Shown: piece after piece, positions 1 through 7,991 of the stretch | Layout: every line of letters begins with the position of its first letter | Numbering within the stretch: the first letter of the stretch is position 1 | Assembly: GCA_010672965.1 (NCBI GenBank) | Contig: JAAHFN010000052.1 | Location: 1-50,459, forward strand | DNA length: 50,459 nt | Direction: 5' to 3' | Source of the DNA: Oscillatoria sp. SIO1A7 | GTDB taxonomy: Bacteria > Cyanobacteriota > Cyanobacteriia > Cyanobacteriales > Laspinemataceae | The notes under the pieces: generated by a model | The model's database searches: none | Seen by the model: only the letters and a program-made list of their open reading frames with translations | What the model was told of the DNA's origin: nothing | Position numbers and translations under genes: made by a program

Positions 1-1
1 A

Positions 2-103
2 AAACAAGCAATGGAGAAGATTCGCAATTGTGACGTTGACGATTGGGCTAATAAAGTTCTTGGTCCATCCATGCTTTCTAAAAGGAGAGCTATAACTAAC
101 TAA
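2..103 (+). CDS. C-terminal fragment of an unknown protein
   Basis: An open frame enters from the left edge and ends at TAA 101-103, giving 33 residues that end in SKRRAITN. It is too short to assign. It could be the true end of an upstream gene or a chance frame; nothing in it is recognisable. Confidence 0.3.
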   Translation, partial: KQAMEKIRNCDVDDWANKVLGPSMLSKRRAITN

Positions 104-149
104 AAGTTAAGGGTGACAGAAAAACTGTATGAAAATAAGAAGGCAAAAA

Positions 150-292
150 TTCCACAGAGTCAACACCCTACCCTACACCCCACACCCCACACCCTAATTA
201 AACCCCCAAACCCCACACCCCACACCCCACACCCCACACCCCACACCCCAAACCCCACACCCTACACCCCACACCCTACACCCGACACCCCA
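150..292. repeat. CCCCACACC short tandem repeat
   Basis: An imperfect run of CCCCACACC/CCCTACACC units lies just before the STAND-WD40 gene. The same repeat type recurs at 33493-33665 and 48691-48790. It can be read in frame as HPTPHTPNPTP, so an automatic start at 113 would add a false 61-residue leader to the gene. Confidence 0.85.
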
Positions 293-295
293 AAG

Positions 296-3200
296 ATGAA
301 TCAAGAAAAGCCATCAGGTAGCAACAACGATCGCTCTTTACAAGAAGTTGTCTGGGCAATCGAAAATAGCGGCGGGCAATTTTCGCTGATTTTGGCGAAA
401 TGCAATTACACCAGCTTGCGATCGCCGCTAGTGAGAGAATTGCGAGCGAGCTATTCGGGAGAAATCAGAGAAATATGTCTGCAACCGTCGGAGAGGAAAA
501 TCTACTCTAAGATTAGACAGGAACTGGGAGAGGAGAGTCCCGAGACTCTGATGGTTTTTGGCTTGGAGTCTGTCAAGGATATCGACCATCTGCTGACGGC
601 GATGAACTCCGTGCGAGAAGAATTTAGAAAACATTGCCGCTTCCCGATGATTTTATGGGCAACCGATGCAATAGCGCGCAAGTTGATTCGGCTGGCTCCA
701 GATTTCGAGACTTGGATGACCCATGCGGAGTTTGCGATCGCCCCTGCAGATTTGGCTGACCTAGTTCGGGAAAAAGCAGCGCTATTTTTTAGCTATGCGG
801 CGGATTTGGAGAAAAGCGATCGCCTAGATGCTGCATCGCTACAGGATTTAGAAGCGGCGCAAAAAGAATTGCTGCAAGATGAGGCGGAAATAGAGCCAGA
901 GCTGGAGGCCAATTTATACGCTTTATTGGGATTTGCCAAAGAAAGCGATCGGCAACTGGATGCAGCGATCGCCAATTACGAAAGCAGCTTAGCCCTTTGG
1001 CAAGAAATCGGCAATTTAGAATACAGCGCTAAAATACTGAGCCATTTAACTGAATGCTGCTACCGCAAAATAAAGGCCGGGAAAGATTCCCAAAGCGATC
1101 GCTTACTTCTCCAAGATTACCTCCAGCAATGCTTGCAGGCGCTGGCAGAAGCCGATCGCCCGGACTTAGCGGTAGATTATTTGGGTAAATTTGGCAAAAT
1201 TCTCCGCTATTTGGAGGATTGGCAGCAATTAGAAACTCTCTGTAGCCAAGCGATAGAACGCCACCAAGCGGAAAACCAGACTTTAGAACTTGCCCGGGAT
1301 TATAGCTTGTTGGCCGAAGTGGCTCTGGCTCGGCAAAATTGGCCGGAAGCGAAGCAGCTAGCGGAAAAATCTTTAGGGGCGATCGACAGAATGTTCGAGA
1401 GAACTTCCCCCGATGACGGGGAAACCATTGGTAGCGATCGCAGTCCGCAAACTTCAAGGGATTTCCAAGAAAAAAATGAACCAATTCGTAGGACGGGCGT
1501 CCCGCCTGTCCAGTACCTAGAGACAGGGAGCGACAGGCGAGACGCCTGTCCTACGGGAAGCGACAGAGAAATATTTATTTGGAAATACCCAAGATATTTA
1601 GCGTCCAATGCTTCGCCTCTACTATCTACCCTATATACGCGATCGCTGTTTGTTTTGGCGGGGGCGCAGAAAGGCTTGGCAGAAGTGAAGGGGGCGATCG
1701 CTAACTTGGAGGCGGCCAAGGAAATCGGCAATCCCGACGAAGACTTGGATCTTTATTTGCAGATTATTCGGCGTTTGTACGATCTCTATTTTGAAGACAA
1801 GAAATATTTAGAAGCCTATCAACTCAAGCAAGAGCGGCGATCGCTGGAGCAGCAATACGGACGGCGGGCTTTCGTCGGGGCGGGTTATCTGCGAGGGAGC
1901 AAAATTGGCGGGAAATCTGCGATCGCTCCCGAAATCGCCGCCTCCGGTCGAGACCGAGATATAGAAGAACTGCTCAAGCGCCTGTCGCAACCCGCCTACA
2001 AAATTATTGTCCTTTACGGTTTCTCTGGAGTTGGCAAAAGTTCTCTGCTAAATGCCGGACTGATTCCCGCCATCCAGCAAAAAATATTTGGCTTTCAAGA
2101 AGGTTTGCCCGTAGCCATGCGCGTATATACCCAATGGCTGCAGGAGTTAGGCAAGCAATTAACTCTGGCTCTGGAACGGAAAAATATCCCGATTGTCGCG
2201 CCCCTCGATTCCCAAGAGGCAATTCTAGAACAGTTGCGCCAAAGCGAAAAGCGAAATCTCCTGGTGGTGCTAATTTTCGATCAATTTGAGGAATTCTTTT
2301 TTACCAAGAAAACCAAGAAGGGTCGTAATCCACTGTTTGAGTTTTTGGGAGAATGCCGCAGCATATTTGGAGTCAAAGTCATCTTTTCTCTCAAAAGAAC
2401 CTATATCCATCAGTTGCTGGGGCGTCCGGCAATGGAGGATATCAATAACAATATTTTGGATAAAAATATCATCTACAAAGTCAGTAACTTTACCCTTGCT
2501 GATGCCGAGTCGATTATCGATCGCTTAACCCAAAAGGCTAATTTTAAGTTAGAGCCAGAACTGACCCAAGCTCTGGTACGAGACTTGGCGGGTCAGTACG
2601 AAAAAGTACGTCCGATAGAGATGCAGGTAGTGGGAGCGCAACTGCAAAAAGAAAACATTACTACTTTGCGCGCTTATCGGGAGAGCGGTTCTAAACCAGC
2701 CTTAGTCCAGCGGTATTTAGAGGAAGTGGTGACGGACTGCGGCTCTGAGAATCAGCAGTTAGCAGAATTAACTTTGTTTTTGCTGACGGACGAAAAGGAT
2801 AGGCGTCCTCTGAAGAGGCAGGCCGAGCTGGCCAAAGATTTAGAAGCGTTAGGGGCGGCAGTCGAGCGGTTGGATTTGGTTTTGCAGATTTTGGTCGAAT
2901 CCGGCTTGCTGTTTCAGTTACCAGAATCCTCGGGCGATCGCTATCAATTGGCTCACGATTATTTGGCAGAATTAATTCGCCGCCAACGGCAACCAAGGAT
3001 TCAGGAGCTAATCGCCCAAGTGGAACGGGAACGGCAGGAACGCCGCAAGCTGGGAAGGAGCTTGGGAGAGGTGAGGCAAGAACTAAAGGATGCGATCGGT
3101 GAAAAAGAGCGAATTGAGGCAGAGATTCGAGCCGCGAAAGTCAAACTGGCAGAAGCGAAAATTGGGGCAAGACTGGAGCGATCGGGAATTAATGCTTTGC

Positions 3201-5191
3201 GACAATTTAGAGCCAAGGCGCAACTAGAAGCTTTACTAGCAGCGGTCAAAGCCGGAAAAGAATTGCAAGAAATTGTCAAAGACGGGCGACCCCTAGAAGA
3301 ATATCCCGCTACAAGCCCAATTTATGCCCTCCAACAGATCCTGCAAGAAATTAAGGAAAAAAATAGATTTCAACGCCATAGTAATTCAGTTACTAGCATC
3401 AGTTTTAGCCCGGATGGGCATTATATTGCTACTGCCTCGCATGACGGTACAGCTCGAATCTGGGATACACAGGGTAATTTAATCCAAGGATTGACAAACC
3501 ATAGAGGTTTAGTCAATAGTATTATTTTTAGTCCTGATGGAGAATCGATCGCTACCTCCTCAGAAGACGGCACCGCTCGAATCTGGAACTTAGAAGGAAA
3601 ATTGCTGCGGGAATTGATTGGTCATAGCGACTCTGTCTTGGACGTAAGTTTTAGCCCGGATGGAGAATCAATCGCTACAGCTTCCCGAGATAGCACCGCC
3701 CGAATCTGGAACCTAGAAGGAAAATTGCTGCGGGAATTGACTGGCCATACCCGCCCAGTCAACAGCATCATTTTTAGTTCTGATGGAAAATTGATTGCTA
3801 CAGCCTCAGAGGATCGCACAGCCGGACTCTGGGATATACAGGGAAATTTGCTCCAAGAATTGATCGGCCATAGCGACTGGGTCAATAGTGTCTGTTTTAG
3901 CCCGGATGGGAAATACATTGCCACCGCCTCCCGGGACGGCACTGCACGACTTTGGGACACAAAAGGGAATTTGCTCCAAGAATTGACCGGCCATAGCGAC
4001 TGGGTCAATAGTGTCTGTTTTAGCCCGGATGGGAATTATATTGCTACCGCCTCGGCTGACGGCACCGTCCGACTCTGGGATACACGGGGGAATTTACTCC
4101 AAGAATTAACCGGCCATAGTTACTTGGCCACAAGCGTCAGTTTCAGCCCGGATGGGAAATATATCGCTACCGCTTCATCTGACCGCACCGCCCGACTCTG
4201 GCAGTGGCAGGAGAATCCAATCCAAGAATTGACCGGCCACAGCGACCCAGTGACAAGCGTTAGTTTCAGCCCGGATGGGAATTATATCGCTACCGCCTCA
4301 TTTGACTGCACTGCCCGAGTCTGGGACACAAAGGGGAATTTGCTCCAGGAGTTTACCGGCCATAGCGATTCAGTTAGAAGCGTCAGTTTTAGCCCGGATG
4401 GGAATTATATTGCTACAGCCTCGGGTGACTGCACTGCCCGAGTCTGGGACAGAAAGGGGAATTTGCTCCTGGAACTGACCGGCCATAGCGACTTGGTTTG
4501 GAGCGTTAGTTTTAGCCCGGATGGGAAGTACATTGCCACCGCCTCATTTGACCGTACTGCGCGACTCTGGGACAGAAAGGGGAATTTGCTCCTGGAATTG
4601 ACCGGCCATAGCCGCCCAACTACAAGCGTAAGTTTTAGTCCAGATGGGAAATACATCGCCACCGCCTCATTGGACTGCACCGTCCGAATTTGGGACAGAA
4701 AGGGAAATATGTTCCTGGAATTGACCGACCATAGCGATCCAGTTACAAGCGTCAATTTTAGCCCGGATGGGAATTATATTGCTACAGCCTCGGGTGACTG
4801 CACTGCCCGAGTCTGGGATACACAGGGAAATCTGCTCCAGGAGTTTACCGGCCATAGCGACTTGGTTTGGAGCGTTAGTTTCAGCCCGGATGGGAATTGT
4901 ATCGCTACCGCCTCATTTGACCGTACTGCGCGACTCTGGGACAGAAAGGGGAATTTGCTCCAGGAGTTTACCGGCCATAAAGGTTCAGTAACAGACGTCA
5001 GTTTTAGCCCGGATGGGAAATACATAGCCACTGCCTCCCGAGACGGCACCGCCCGACTCTGGCCGGTAGAAAGTTTGGACGAGTTGCTGCTGCGAGGTTG
5101 CAATTGGTTGCGCGACTATCTGCAGACCAATCCCAATGTGAGCGAGGAGGACAGGCATTTCTGCGATGATATAGCGCTACGCGCAAGTTAA
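296..5191 (+). CDS. STAND NTPase with TPRs and 14 WD40 repeats
   Basis: A signal-transducing NTPase of 1631 residues if started at ATG 296; the in-frame GTG at 113 would read through CCCCACACC repeats and is rejected. Residues ~1-145 resemble the degenerate N-terminal domain of cyanobacterial TPR/STAND proteins (FPMILWATDAIARKLIRLAPDF is typical). Residues ~190-560 are TPR-like helices. An nSTAND1-type NTPase follows, with Walker A GFSGVGKSS from residue 575 and Walker B LVVLIFDQFEEFF near 660. A coiled coil around 900-990 leads to 14 WD40 repeats of 41 residues (HSDxVxSVSFSPDGxYIATAS...ARLWD), residues ~1026-1595, enough for two seven-bladed propellers. STAND proteins oligomerise on ligand binding; here the propellers are the likely sensor, but ligand and output are unknown. 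A 69 bp palindromic element is carried in frame at 1487-1555. Confidence 0.9.
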   Translation: MNQEKPSGSNNDRSLQEVVWAIENSGGQFSLILAKCNYTSLRSPLVRELRASYSGEIREICLQPSERKIYSKIRQELGEESPETLMVFGLESVKDIDHLLTAMNSVREEFRKHCRFPMILWATDAIARKLIRLAPDFETWMTHAEFAIAPADLADLVREKAALFFSYAADLEKSDRLDAASLQDLEAAQKELLQDEAEIEPELEANLYALLGFAKESDRQLDAAIANYESSLALWQEIGNLEYSAKILSHLTECCYRKIKAGKDSQSDRLLLQDYLQQCLQALAEADRPDLAVDYLGKFGKILRYLEDWQQLETLCSQAIERHQAENQTLELARDYSLLAEVALARQNWPEAKQLAEKSLGAIDRMFERTSPDDGETIGSDRSPQTSRDFQEKNEPIRRTGVPPVQYLETGSDRRDACPTGSDREIFIWKYPRYLASNASPLLSTLYTRSLFVLAGAQKGLAEVKGAIANLEAAKEIGNPDEDLDLYLQIIRRLYDLYFEDKKYLEAYQLKQERRSLEQQYGRRAFVGAGYLRGSKIGGKSAIAPEIAASGRDRDIEELLKRLSQPAYKIIVLYGFSGVGKSSLLNAGLIPAIQQKIFGFQEGLPVAMRVYTQWLQELGKQLTLALERKNIPIVAPLDSQEAILEQLRQSEKRNLLVVLIFDQFEEFFFTKKTKKGRNPLFEFLGECRSIFGVKVIFSLKRTYIHQLLGRPAMEDINNNILDKNIIYKVSNFTLADAESIIDRLTQKANFKLEPELTQALVRDLAGQYEKVRPIEMQVVGAQLQKENITTLRAYRESGSKPALVQRYLEEVVTDCGSENQQLAELTLFLLTDEKDRRPLKRQAELAKDLEALGAAVERLDLVLQILVESGLLFQLPESSGDRYQLAHDYLAELIRRQRQPRIQELIAQVERERQERRKLGRSLGEVRQELKDAIGEKERIEAEIRAAKVKLAEAKIGARLERSGINALRQFRAKAQLEALLAAVKAGKELQEIVKDGRPLEEYPATSPIYALQQILQEIKEKNRFQRHSNSVTSISFSPDGHYIATASHDGTARIWDTQGNLIQGLTNHRGLVNSIIFSPDGESIATSSEDGTARIWNLEGKLLRELIGHSDSVLDVSFSPDGESIATASRDSTARIWNLEGKLLRELTGHTRPVNSIIFSSDGKLIATASEDRTAGLWDIQGNLLQELIGHSDWVNSVCFSPDGKYIATASRDGTARLWDTKGNLLQELTGHSDWVNSVCFSPDGNYIATASADGTVRLWDTRGNLLQELTGHSYLATSVSFSPDGKYIATASSDRTARLWQWQENPIQELTGHSDPVTSVSFSPDGNYIATASFDCTARVWDTKGNLLQEFTGHSDSVRSVSFSPDGNYIATASGDCTARVWDRKGNLLLELTGHSDLVWSVSFSPDGKYIATASFDRTARLWDRKGNLLLELTGHSRPTTSVSFSPDGKYIATASLDCTVRIWDRKGNMFLELTDHSDPVTSVNFSPDGNYIATASGDCTARVWDTQGNLLQEFTGHSDLVWSVSFSPDGNCIATASFDRTARLWDRKGNLLQEFTGHKGSVTDVSFSPDGKYIATASRDGTARLWPVESLDELLLRGCNWLRDYLQTNPNVSEEDRHFCDDIALRAS
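1487..1555. mobile_element. Palindromic element (family A) inside the STAND coding region
   Basis: Inverted arms CGTAGGACGGGCGTCCCGCC and its near complement ending CCTACG enclose a short loop. The length is 69 bp, so it adds 23 codons without breaking the frame (RRTGVPPV...RRDACPT). The same element occurs between genes at 5696-5761 and 9245-9304. It falls in the TPR-like part of the protein, in a loop-like stretch rich in S, D and P. Confidence 0.85.
3370..5072 (+). repeat. 123 bp WD40-coding tandem repeat, 14 units
   Basis: Fourteen units of 41 codons encode the propeller blades. Some units are nearly the same at DNA level (for example the blades starting near 4240 and 4738), which suggests recent unit duplication or gene conversion. 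Variation concentrates at the two residues after HS and in the pentad before ARxWD. Confidence 0.85.
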
Positions 5192-5231
5192 AAGTTAAAA
5201 GTCAAAAGGTAATAAGTCAAAAGTAGTCTCT
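5168..5231. repeat. Dispersed repeat (family I) overlapping the stop of the STAND gene
   Basis: ATATAGCGCTACGCGCAAGT and the following AAAAGTCAAAAGGTAATAAGTC match, inverted, the repeat ending at 29457 and the one ending at 46008. The last few codons and the stop of the STAND-WD40 gene therefore lie in repeat DNA and may not be ancestral. Confidence 0.7.
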
Positions 5232-5233
5232 GA

Positions 5234-5581
5234 CTAAGCAAGCATGGGAGGCGGCTGAATCAAAAAAGCCCCGCTCGCATAAGATACGGGCTGCTTGTAA
5301 AGTTTTGTCCGCTTTGTCAAGCCATAGAGAACGATCCGGTCGAGGCGAGAACCGTAAAGTCGTTCTAATACCATTTCTCTATGAAGAGGCAACAAATCCG
5401 TTCGGGCGCTCGCGCTTCGTTGCCCCAGGGCTAGGGCTATGCCCCAGAGGGCAGGCTGCGCCAACGACAAGCGAGCGCCCGAACGGCGGGTAAAGGTCGT
5501 TATTTGTTGCACCTTCATAAAGAATTGGTCTAAGCAGGAGCGGGTTTGGTCTAGGATGGTTTGCAGGCGTTCGTCAGTCAT
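5234..5581 (-). pseudogene. Truncated MNT-type nucleotidyltransferase with a small element inserted
   Basis: The frame starts MTDERLQTILDQTRSC at ATG 5581. Removing a 161 bp insertion and one copy of its CTAA duplication (165 bp in all) joins this to ERLYGSRLDRIVLYG. That is the N-terminus of an MntA-like minimal nucleotidyltransferase, normally followed by SxARG and the catalytic aspartates. Here the sequence diverges straight after LYG into LTKRTKLYKQP and unrelated residues, so the active site is lost. The insertion keeps the frame because 165 is a multiple of three. MntA proteins are usually antitoxins of HepT/HEPN toxins; no partner is left beside it. The gene call is a relic, not a working protein. 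Confidence 0.7.
5369..5529. mobile_element. 161 bp MITE-like element (family L) with CTAA target duplication
   Basis: Terminal inverted repeats start CCATTTCTCTATGAAGAGGC on the left and read, from the right end inward, CCAATTCTTTATGAAGGTGC; both continue AACAAAT. Flanking CTAA occurs at 5365-5368 and 5530-5533. Inside is a second palindrome, 5398-5486, with 16 bp perfect arms (CCGTTCGGGCGCTCGC). No coding capacity. Confidence 0.8.
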
Positions 5582-5636
5582 GGCGATCGCTGTCTCCATA
5601 AAATAATCCGGCATTCTACTTTAGCAGCAAGCCTCC
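5570..5636. repeat. Leader of the broken nucleotidyltransferase, copy 1
   Basis: The sequence from the first codons (MTD) back through the upstream region is repeated at 6764-6853. Shared blocks include the GCGATCGCTGTCTCCATAAA type core and TCTACTTTAGCAGCAAGCCT. Copy 2 has about 18 extra bases in the middle and no gene body. Confidence 0.8.
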
Positions 5637-5652
5637 TGCGGTATCCTGGTAG

Positions 5653-5809
5653 TATCAAGTCCGGTTAAACACCCACAGAAAAAAATTGTAATCTCCCGTA
5701 GGACGGGAGCAGCGAAAAGTCCGCCTGGGCTCTTTGGGACAGGCGGGACGCCCGTCCTACGCAGAAGCTTTTTTTGTTTTTTTTGGGGCATTCAAACCGA
5801 CATGATATA
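5653..5809. mobile_element. MITE-like element (family E) with a nested family A palindrome
   Basis: The left end TATCAAGTCCGGTT and right end AACCGACATGATATA form inverted ends like those of the clean copy at 29849-29986. The family A palindrome (CGTAGGACGGG ... CCCGTCCTACG, 5696-5761) sits inside. Related end sequence (ACCCACAGAAAAAA) recurs inverted near 29160-29196. Confidence 0.7.
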
Positions 5810-5951
5810 AGATTGTAAGCGAAGGTAGAACGTCCGATCGCTTCTTCTCGGGAAATAGGCGAGCTTCCTAACCGAGGAGCGAAAGCTTACGCTTGTTCTC
5901 GGGAAACAGGCGATCGCGAAGCGTCTTTGCTCTTGAGAATCGCTCCTGAAA
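5810..5951. other. Repeat-like spacer
   Basis: Two half-copies of a TTCTCGGGAAAYAGGCGA block with GCGATCGC sites lie between the family E element and the end of xisI. No gene is seen. Confidence 0.5.
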
Positions 5952-6287
5952 TCAACAAACTGCAAAGTCGGTTATCTCGCGTTTTTCGGGAGTATAAAAT
6001 CCTAAAACAATTTTGTCTTTGGGAACCCCTGCTGCTAACAATTCTCCTGCCATACCATCTTCAGTTCCGTCGCGATGAATCCAAATTTTATCGCCTTTTA
6101 TTTCCATATGAACTATGCAGCCATGTACCATTTTATGACCCTCTACTCCCAGAATTATTAATAAATAATGGTTCTTTTCTCTGTCGAAAACTGTTCTTCT
6201 TTCTATTTCCCCATGCGAATAGCGCAATTGAGCATAATCGCCGATTATTTTCTCAGTTATTTGTTGATATTTACTGATGGTATCCAT
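5952..6287 (-). CDS. xisI: XisI, fdxN element excision controlling factor
   Basis: 111 residues, the usual XisI length, starting MDTISKYQQITEKIIGDYA and holding the family core YLLIILGVEGHKMVHGCIVH, then KIWIHRDGTEDGMAGELLAAGVPKD and LGFYTPEKREITDFAVC. The start overlaps the end of xisH by 31 nt, so the two are translated together. In Anabaena XisH and XisI are needed with the recombinase XisF for heterocyst-specific excision of the fdxN element. Here no fdxN, xisF or element is visible, and non-heterocystous cyanobacteria carry many such pairs as accessory genes. The actual role of the pair is therefore open; a toxin-antitoxin-like or nuclease role has to be inferred from its mobility and fold. 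Confidence 0.9.
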   Translation of the reverse strand: MDTISKYQQITEKIIGDYAQLRYSHGEIERRTVFDREKNHYLLIILGVEGHKMVHGCIVHMEIKGDKIWIHRDGTEDGMAGELLAAGVPKDKIVLGFYTPEKREITDFAVC

Positions 6288-6691
6288 TCAATAATTACTT
6301 CCTCCAACTTGTGGAAAGCTAGTAAGTTTAAGCGCTGATTTTCTAGCATGAGTTTGCCGATGGGCTCGCTGAATATCCCTTCATAAGCTTCTTCATCTAC
6401 CGCTAAGTAGAGAATTCTTTCTGGGTCTATTTTCTTGAGTACATCATGGTAAACGATATACTGACCGACAGCATTTTCTAGGTCGTTCATTGGGGAAGGA
6501 CCTGCAAAACTTTTCAGCTCTACTGCTATTTTTATTTCTTCTTTTTCTGCTGCCAAAAGTAAAGAAGCACCCAAATCGACATACATATCCCTAGATCCCC
6601 ACTTGATAACGTAAGGGTCGTCGGTTATGCTCCAGTTATCTTTGATTAGAGCGTTGATTAAGTTGGCATGGTAAGCGTCTCTAGCTGGCAT
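6257..6691 (-). CDS. xisH: XisH, PD-(D/E)XK-like fdxN element excision factor
   Basis: 144 residues starting MPARDAYHANLINALIKDNW. The family has a restriction-endonuclease-like fold; the expected catalytic stretch is visible as YVDLGASLLLAAEKEEIKIAVELKSF, with the acidic D, E and K of the ExK-type site. QYIVYHDVLKKIDPERILYLAV and GIFSEPIGKLMLENQRLNLLAF complete the family pattern. It is the first gene of the xisHI pair. There is no truncation, so the protein is probably functional. The substrate is unknown; the name comes from the Anabaena fdxN element, which is not present here. Confidence 0.9.
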   Translation of the reverse strand: MPARDAYHANLINALIKDNWSITDDPYVIKWGSRDMYVDLGASLLLAAEKEEIKIAVELKSFAGPSPMNDLENAVGQYIVYHDVLKKIDPERILYLAVDEEAYEGIFSEPIGKLMLENQRLNLLAFHKLEEVIIEWIPSVNINK

Positions 6692-6908
6692 TATGAGAAA
6701 ATGAAGGGTACTTCTTTGATATTGTAGCAGTTTGCATCCGCTAATGGCGGAGTGGCGAGAATAAAGCGATCGTCAGTCATGGGGCGATCGCTGTCTCCAT
6801 AAATAATCCGGCGTTTGGATAAGCATCTTTTCTACTTTAGCAGCAAGCCTCCTCAAGACTAGCTTCGCTTGTGCTGTTACCCAAAATAGAAAATATTCGC
6901 TGCAAATA
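6692..6908. repeat. Spacer with leader copy 2 of the broken nucleotidyltransferase
   Basis: 6764-6853 repeats the upstream region and first three codons of the relic gene at 5234-5581, without the rest of the gene. The remainder has a GCGATCG site and no gene. Confidence 0.7.
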
Positions 6909-7712
6909 TTATAGTGCAAAACGACCGAGCAGATATGCCACCGGCTTTATCAACAATTCTAAGATTATTTTCTTGGCCAGAGGCGATTTTTTGATCATTT
7001 TGGCGACTGGAGGCGAATGCTTGTAATAGAAGCTAACTAGGTTTTGGCCGACGCGATTCTTTAGCAATACTCTATTTCTGAAAGCATAAAATATGTCCAG
7101 AGTGTATTTATCGGCGTCGCAAGCCGTCACTATAAAGCAACCGCTACTATTCTCGCTACTATTATTCTTTTTACTTTGGTTGTTTTTTATAGGTTTACTG
7201 TAAAGTATTTCTTCTTTATTTATACTAAATGTCTTGTCTTTATTCTTATTGTAAATAGTAGCAATATACTCCTTATTGTCAGTTTTTTGCTTGTCTTTTT
7301 GTAGAAGAGAATCGATATACAATGGTTTCGACTTTAAGAATCTTAAACGCTTGATGCCAGCTTGAGTTAGATATATTGTTTTTTTTCTTTTAATAACAAT
7401 CGGATATAAACGAGTAATATTCCATTCCAAAACCCACTGATGTACTAACATTCCTAGGTAGCGATCGCACCAGTAGCCAAAGTCAATTGCCACATGCGGG
7501 TGTCCCCAAGTTTCTTCTAAGATTAGCTTTTTCCTGGAAAGCTTCAATGATTTTTCTAAACGTTTGAGAAATTTTTGGGTAGCTTTATCCTGCAAGTAGT
7601 CCTTAATATTGCATCTTTTGCACTGAGCCATTTGCAATAGATTTATGTAGCCATTGCTGTAAAGTTGCTCGATTTTCGTGCCGTATATTTCACGCGATAT
7701 AGTAGCAGTCAT
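6909..7712 (-). CDS. KilA-N domain protein with a CFI-box C-terminal domain
   Basis: 267 residues. Residues ~10-100 match KilA-N: GYINLLQMAQ, then the DYL..KATQKFLKRLE block and TWGHPHVAIDFGYWC. This is a DNA-binding domain of phage and large DNA virus proteins. A lysine/asparagine-rich linker (~150-190) follows, then GCFIVTACDADKYTLDIFYAFRNRVLLKNRVG, matching the CFI-box-CTERM domain (CFIATAAYG...FRD..L). The small C-terminal domain has a hydrophobic end (IILELLIKPVAYLLG). Base composition is AT-richer than the neighbours, which fits transfer. The joining of these two domains is unusual in my knowledge; the function is unknown and could be phage-derived regulation or defence. Confidence 0.75.
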   Translation of the reverse strand: MTATISREIYGTKIEQLYSNGYINLLQMAQCKRCNIKDYLQDKATQKFLKRLEKSLKLSRKKLILEETWGHPHVAIDFGYWCDRYLGMLVHQWVLEWNITRLYPIVIKRKKTIYLTQAGIKRLRFLKSKPLYIDSLLQKDKQKTDNKEYIATIYNKNKDKTFSINKEEILYSKPIKNNQSKKNNSSENSSGCFIVTACDADKYTLDIFYAFRNRVLLKNRVGQNLVSFYYKHSPPVAKMIKKSPLAKKIILELLIKPVAYLLGRFAL

Positions 7713-7991
7713 CCTTGTCTCTTAGGCAGTAAATGATTGGCAATACGATCGGTATAATGAAAATTATGTTGTTGTTGCTGTAAGGAACTTTGCACCCTTC
7801 TATTCCTTACTCGGTTTGAAATTGCGACTTTTTACGAGAATTGCCGATTTTGTTACAAAACTTTACATTACTATTGCAAGGCCCTATAAATTAGGCGGGA
7901 CGCAAGAATTGCCCAATGCCCAATGCGAACATGCCCAATGCCACCCACCCCCAACCCCTCCCAGGAGGGTCACGCCCAATGCCCAATTACT
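7713..7991. other. Spacer without a gene
   Basis: Upstream of the KilA-N gene. It contains GCCCAATGCC heptamer remnants near 7910-7985 and a CCCACCCCC stretch. No coding signal or clear promoter was found. Confidence 0.5.

Noticed and set aside
113-295. N-terminal 61 codons extending the STAND gene upstream of ATG 296
   Set aside because: They are a translation of the CCCCACACC tandem repeat (HPTPHTP...), start with GTG and have no homology-like pattern; the domain begins after MNQEKPSG.
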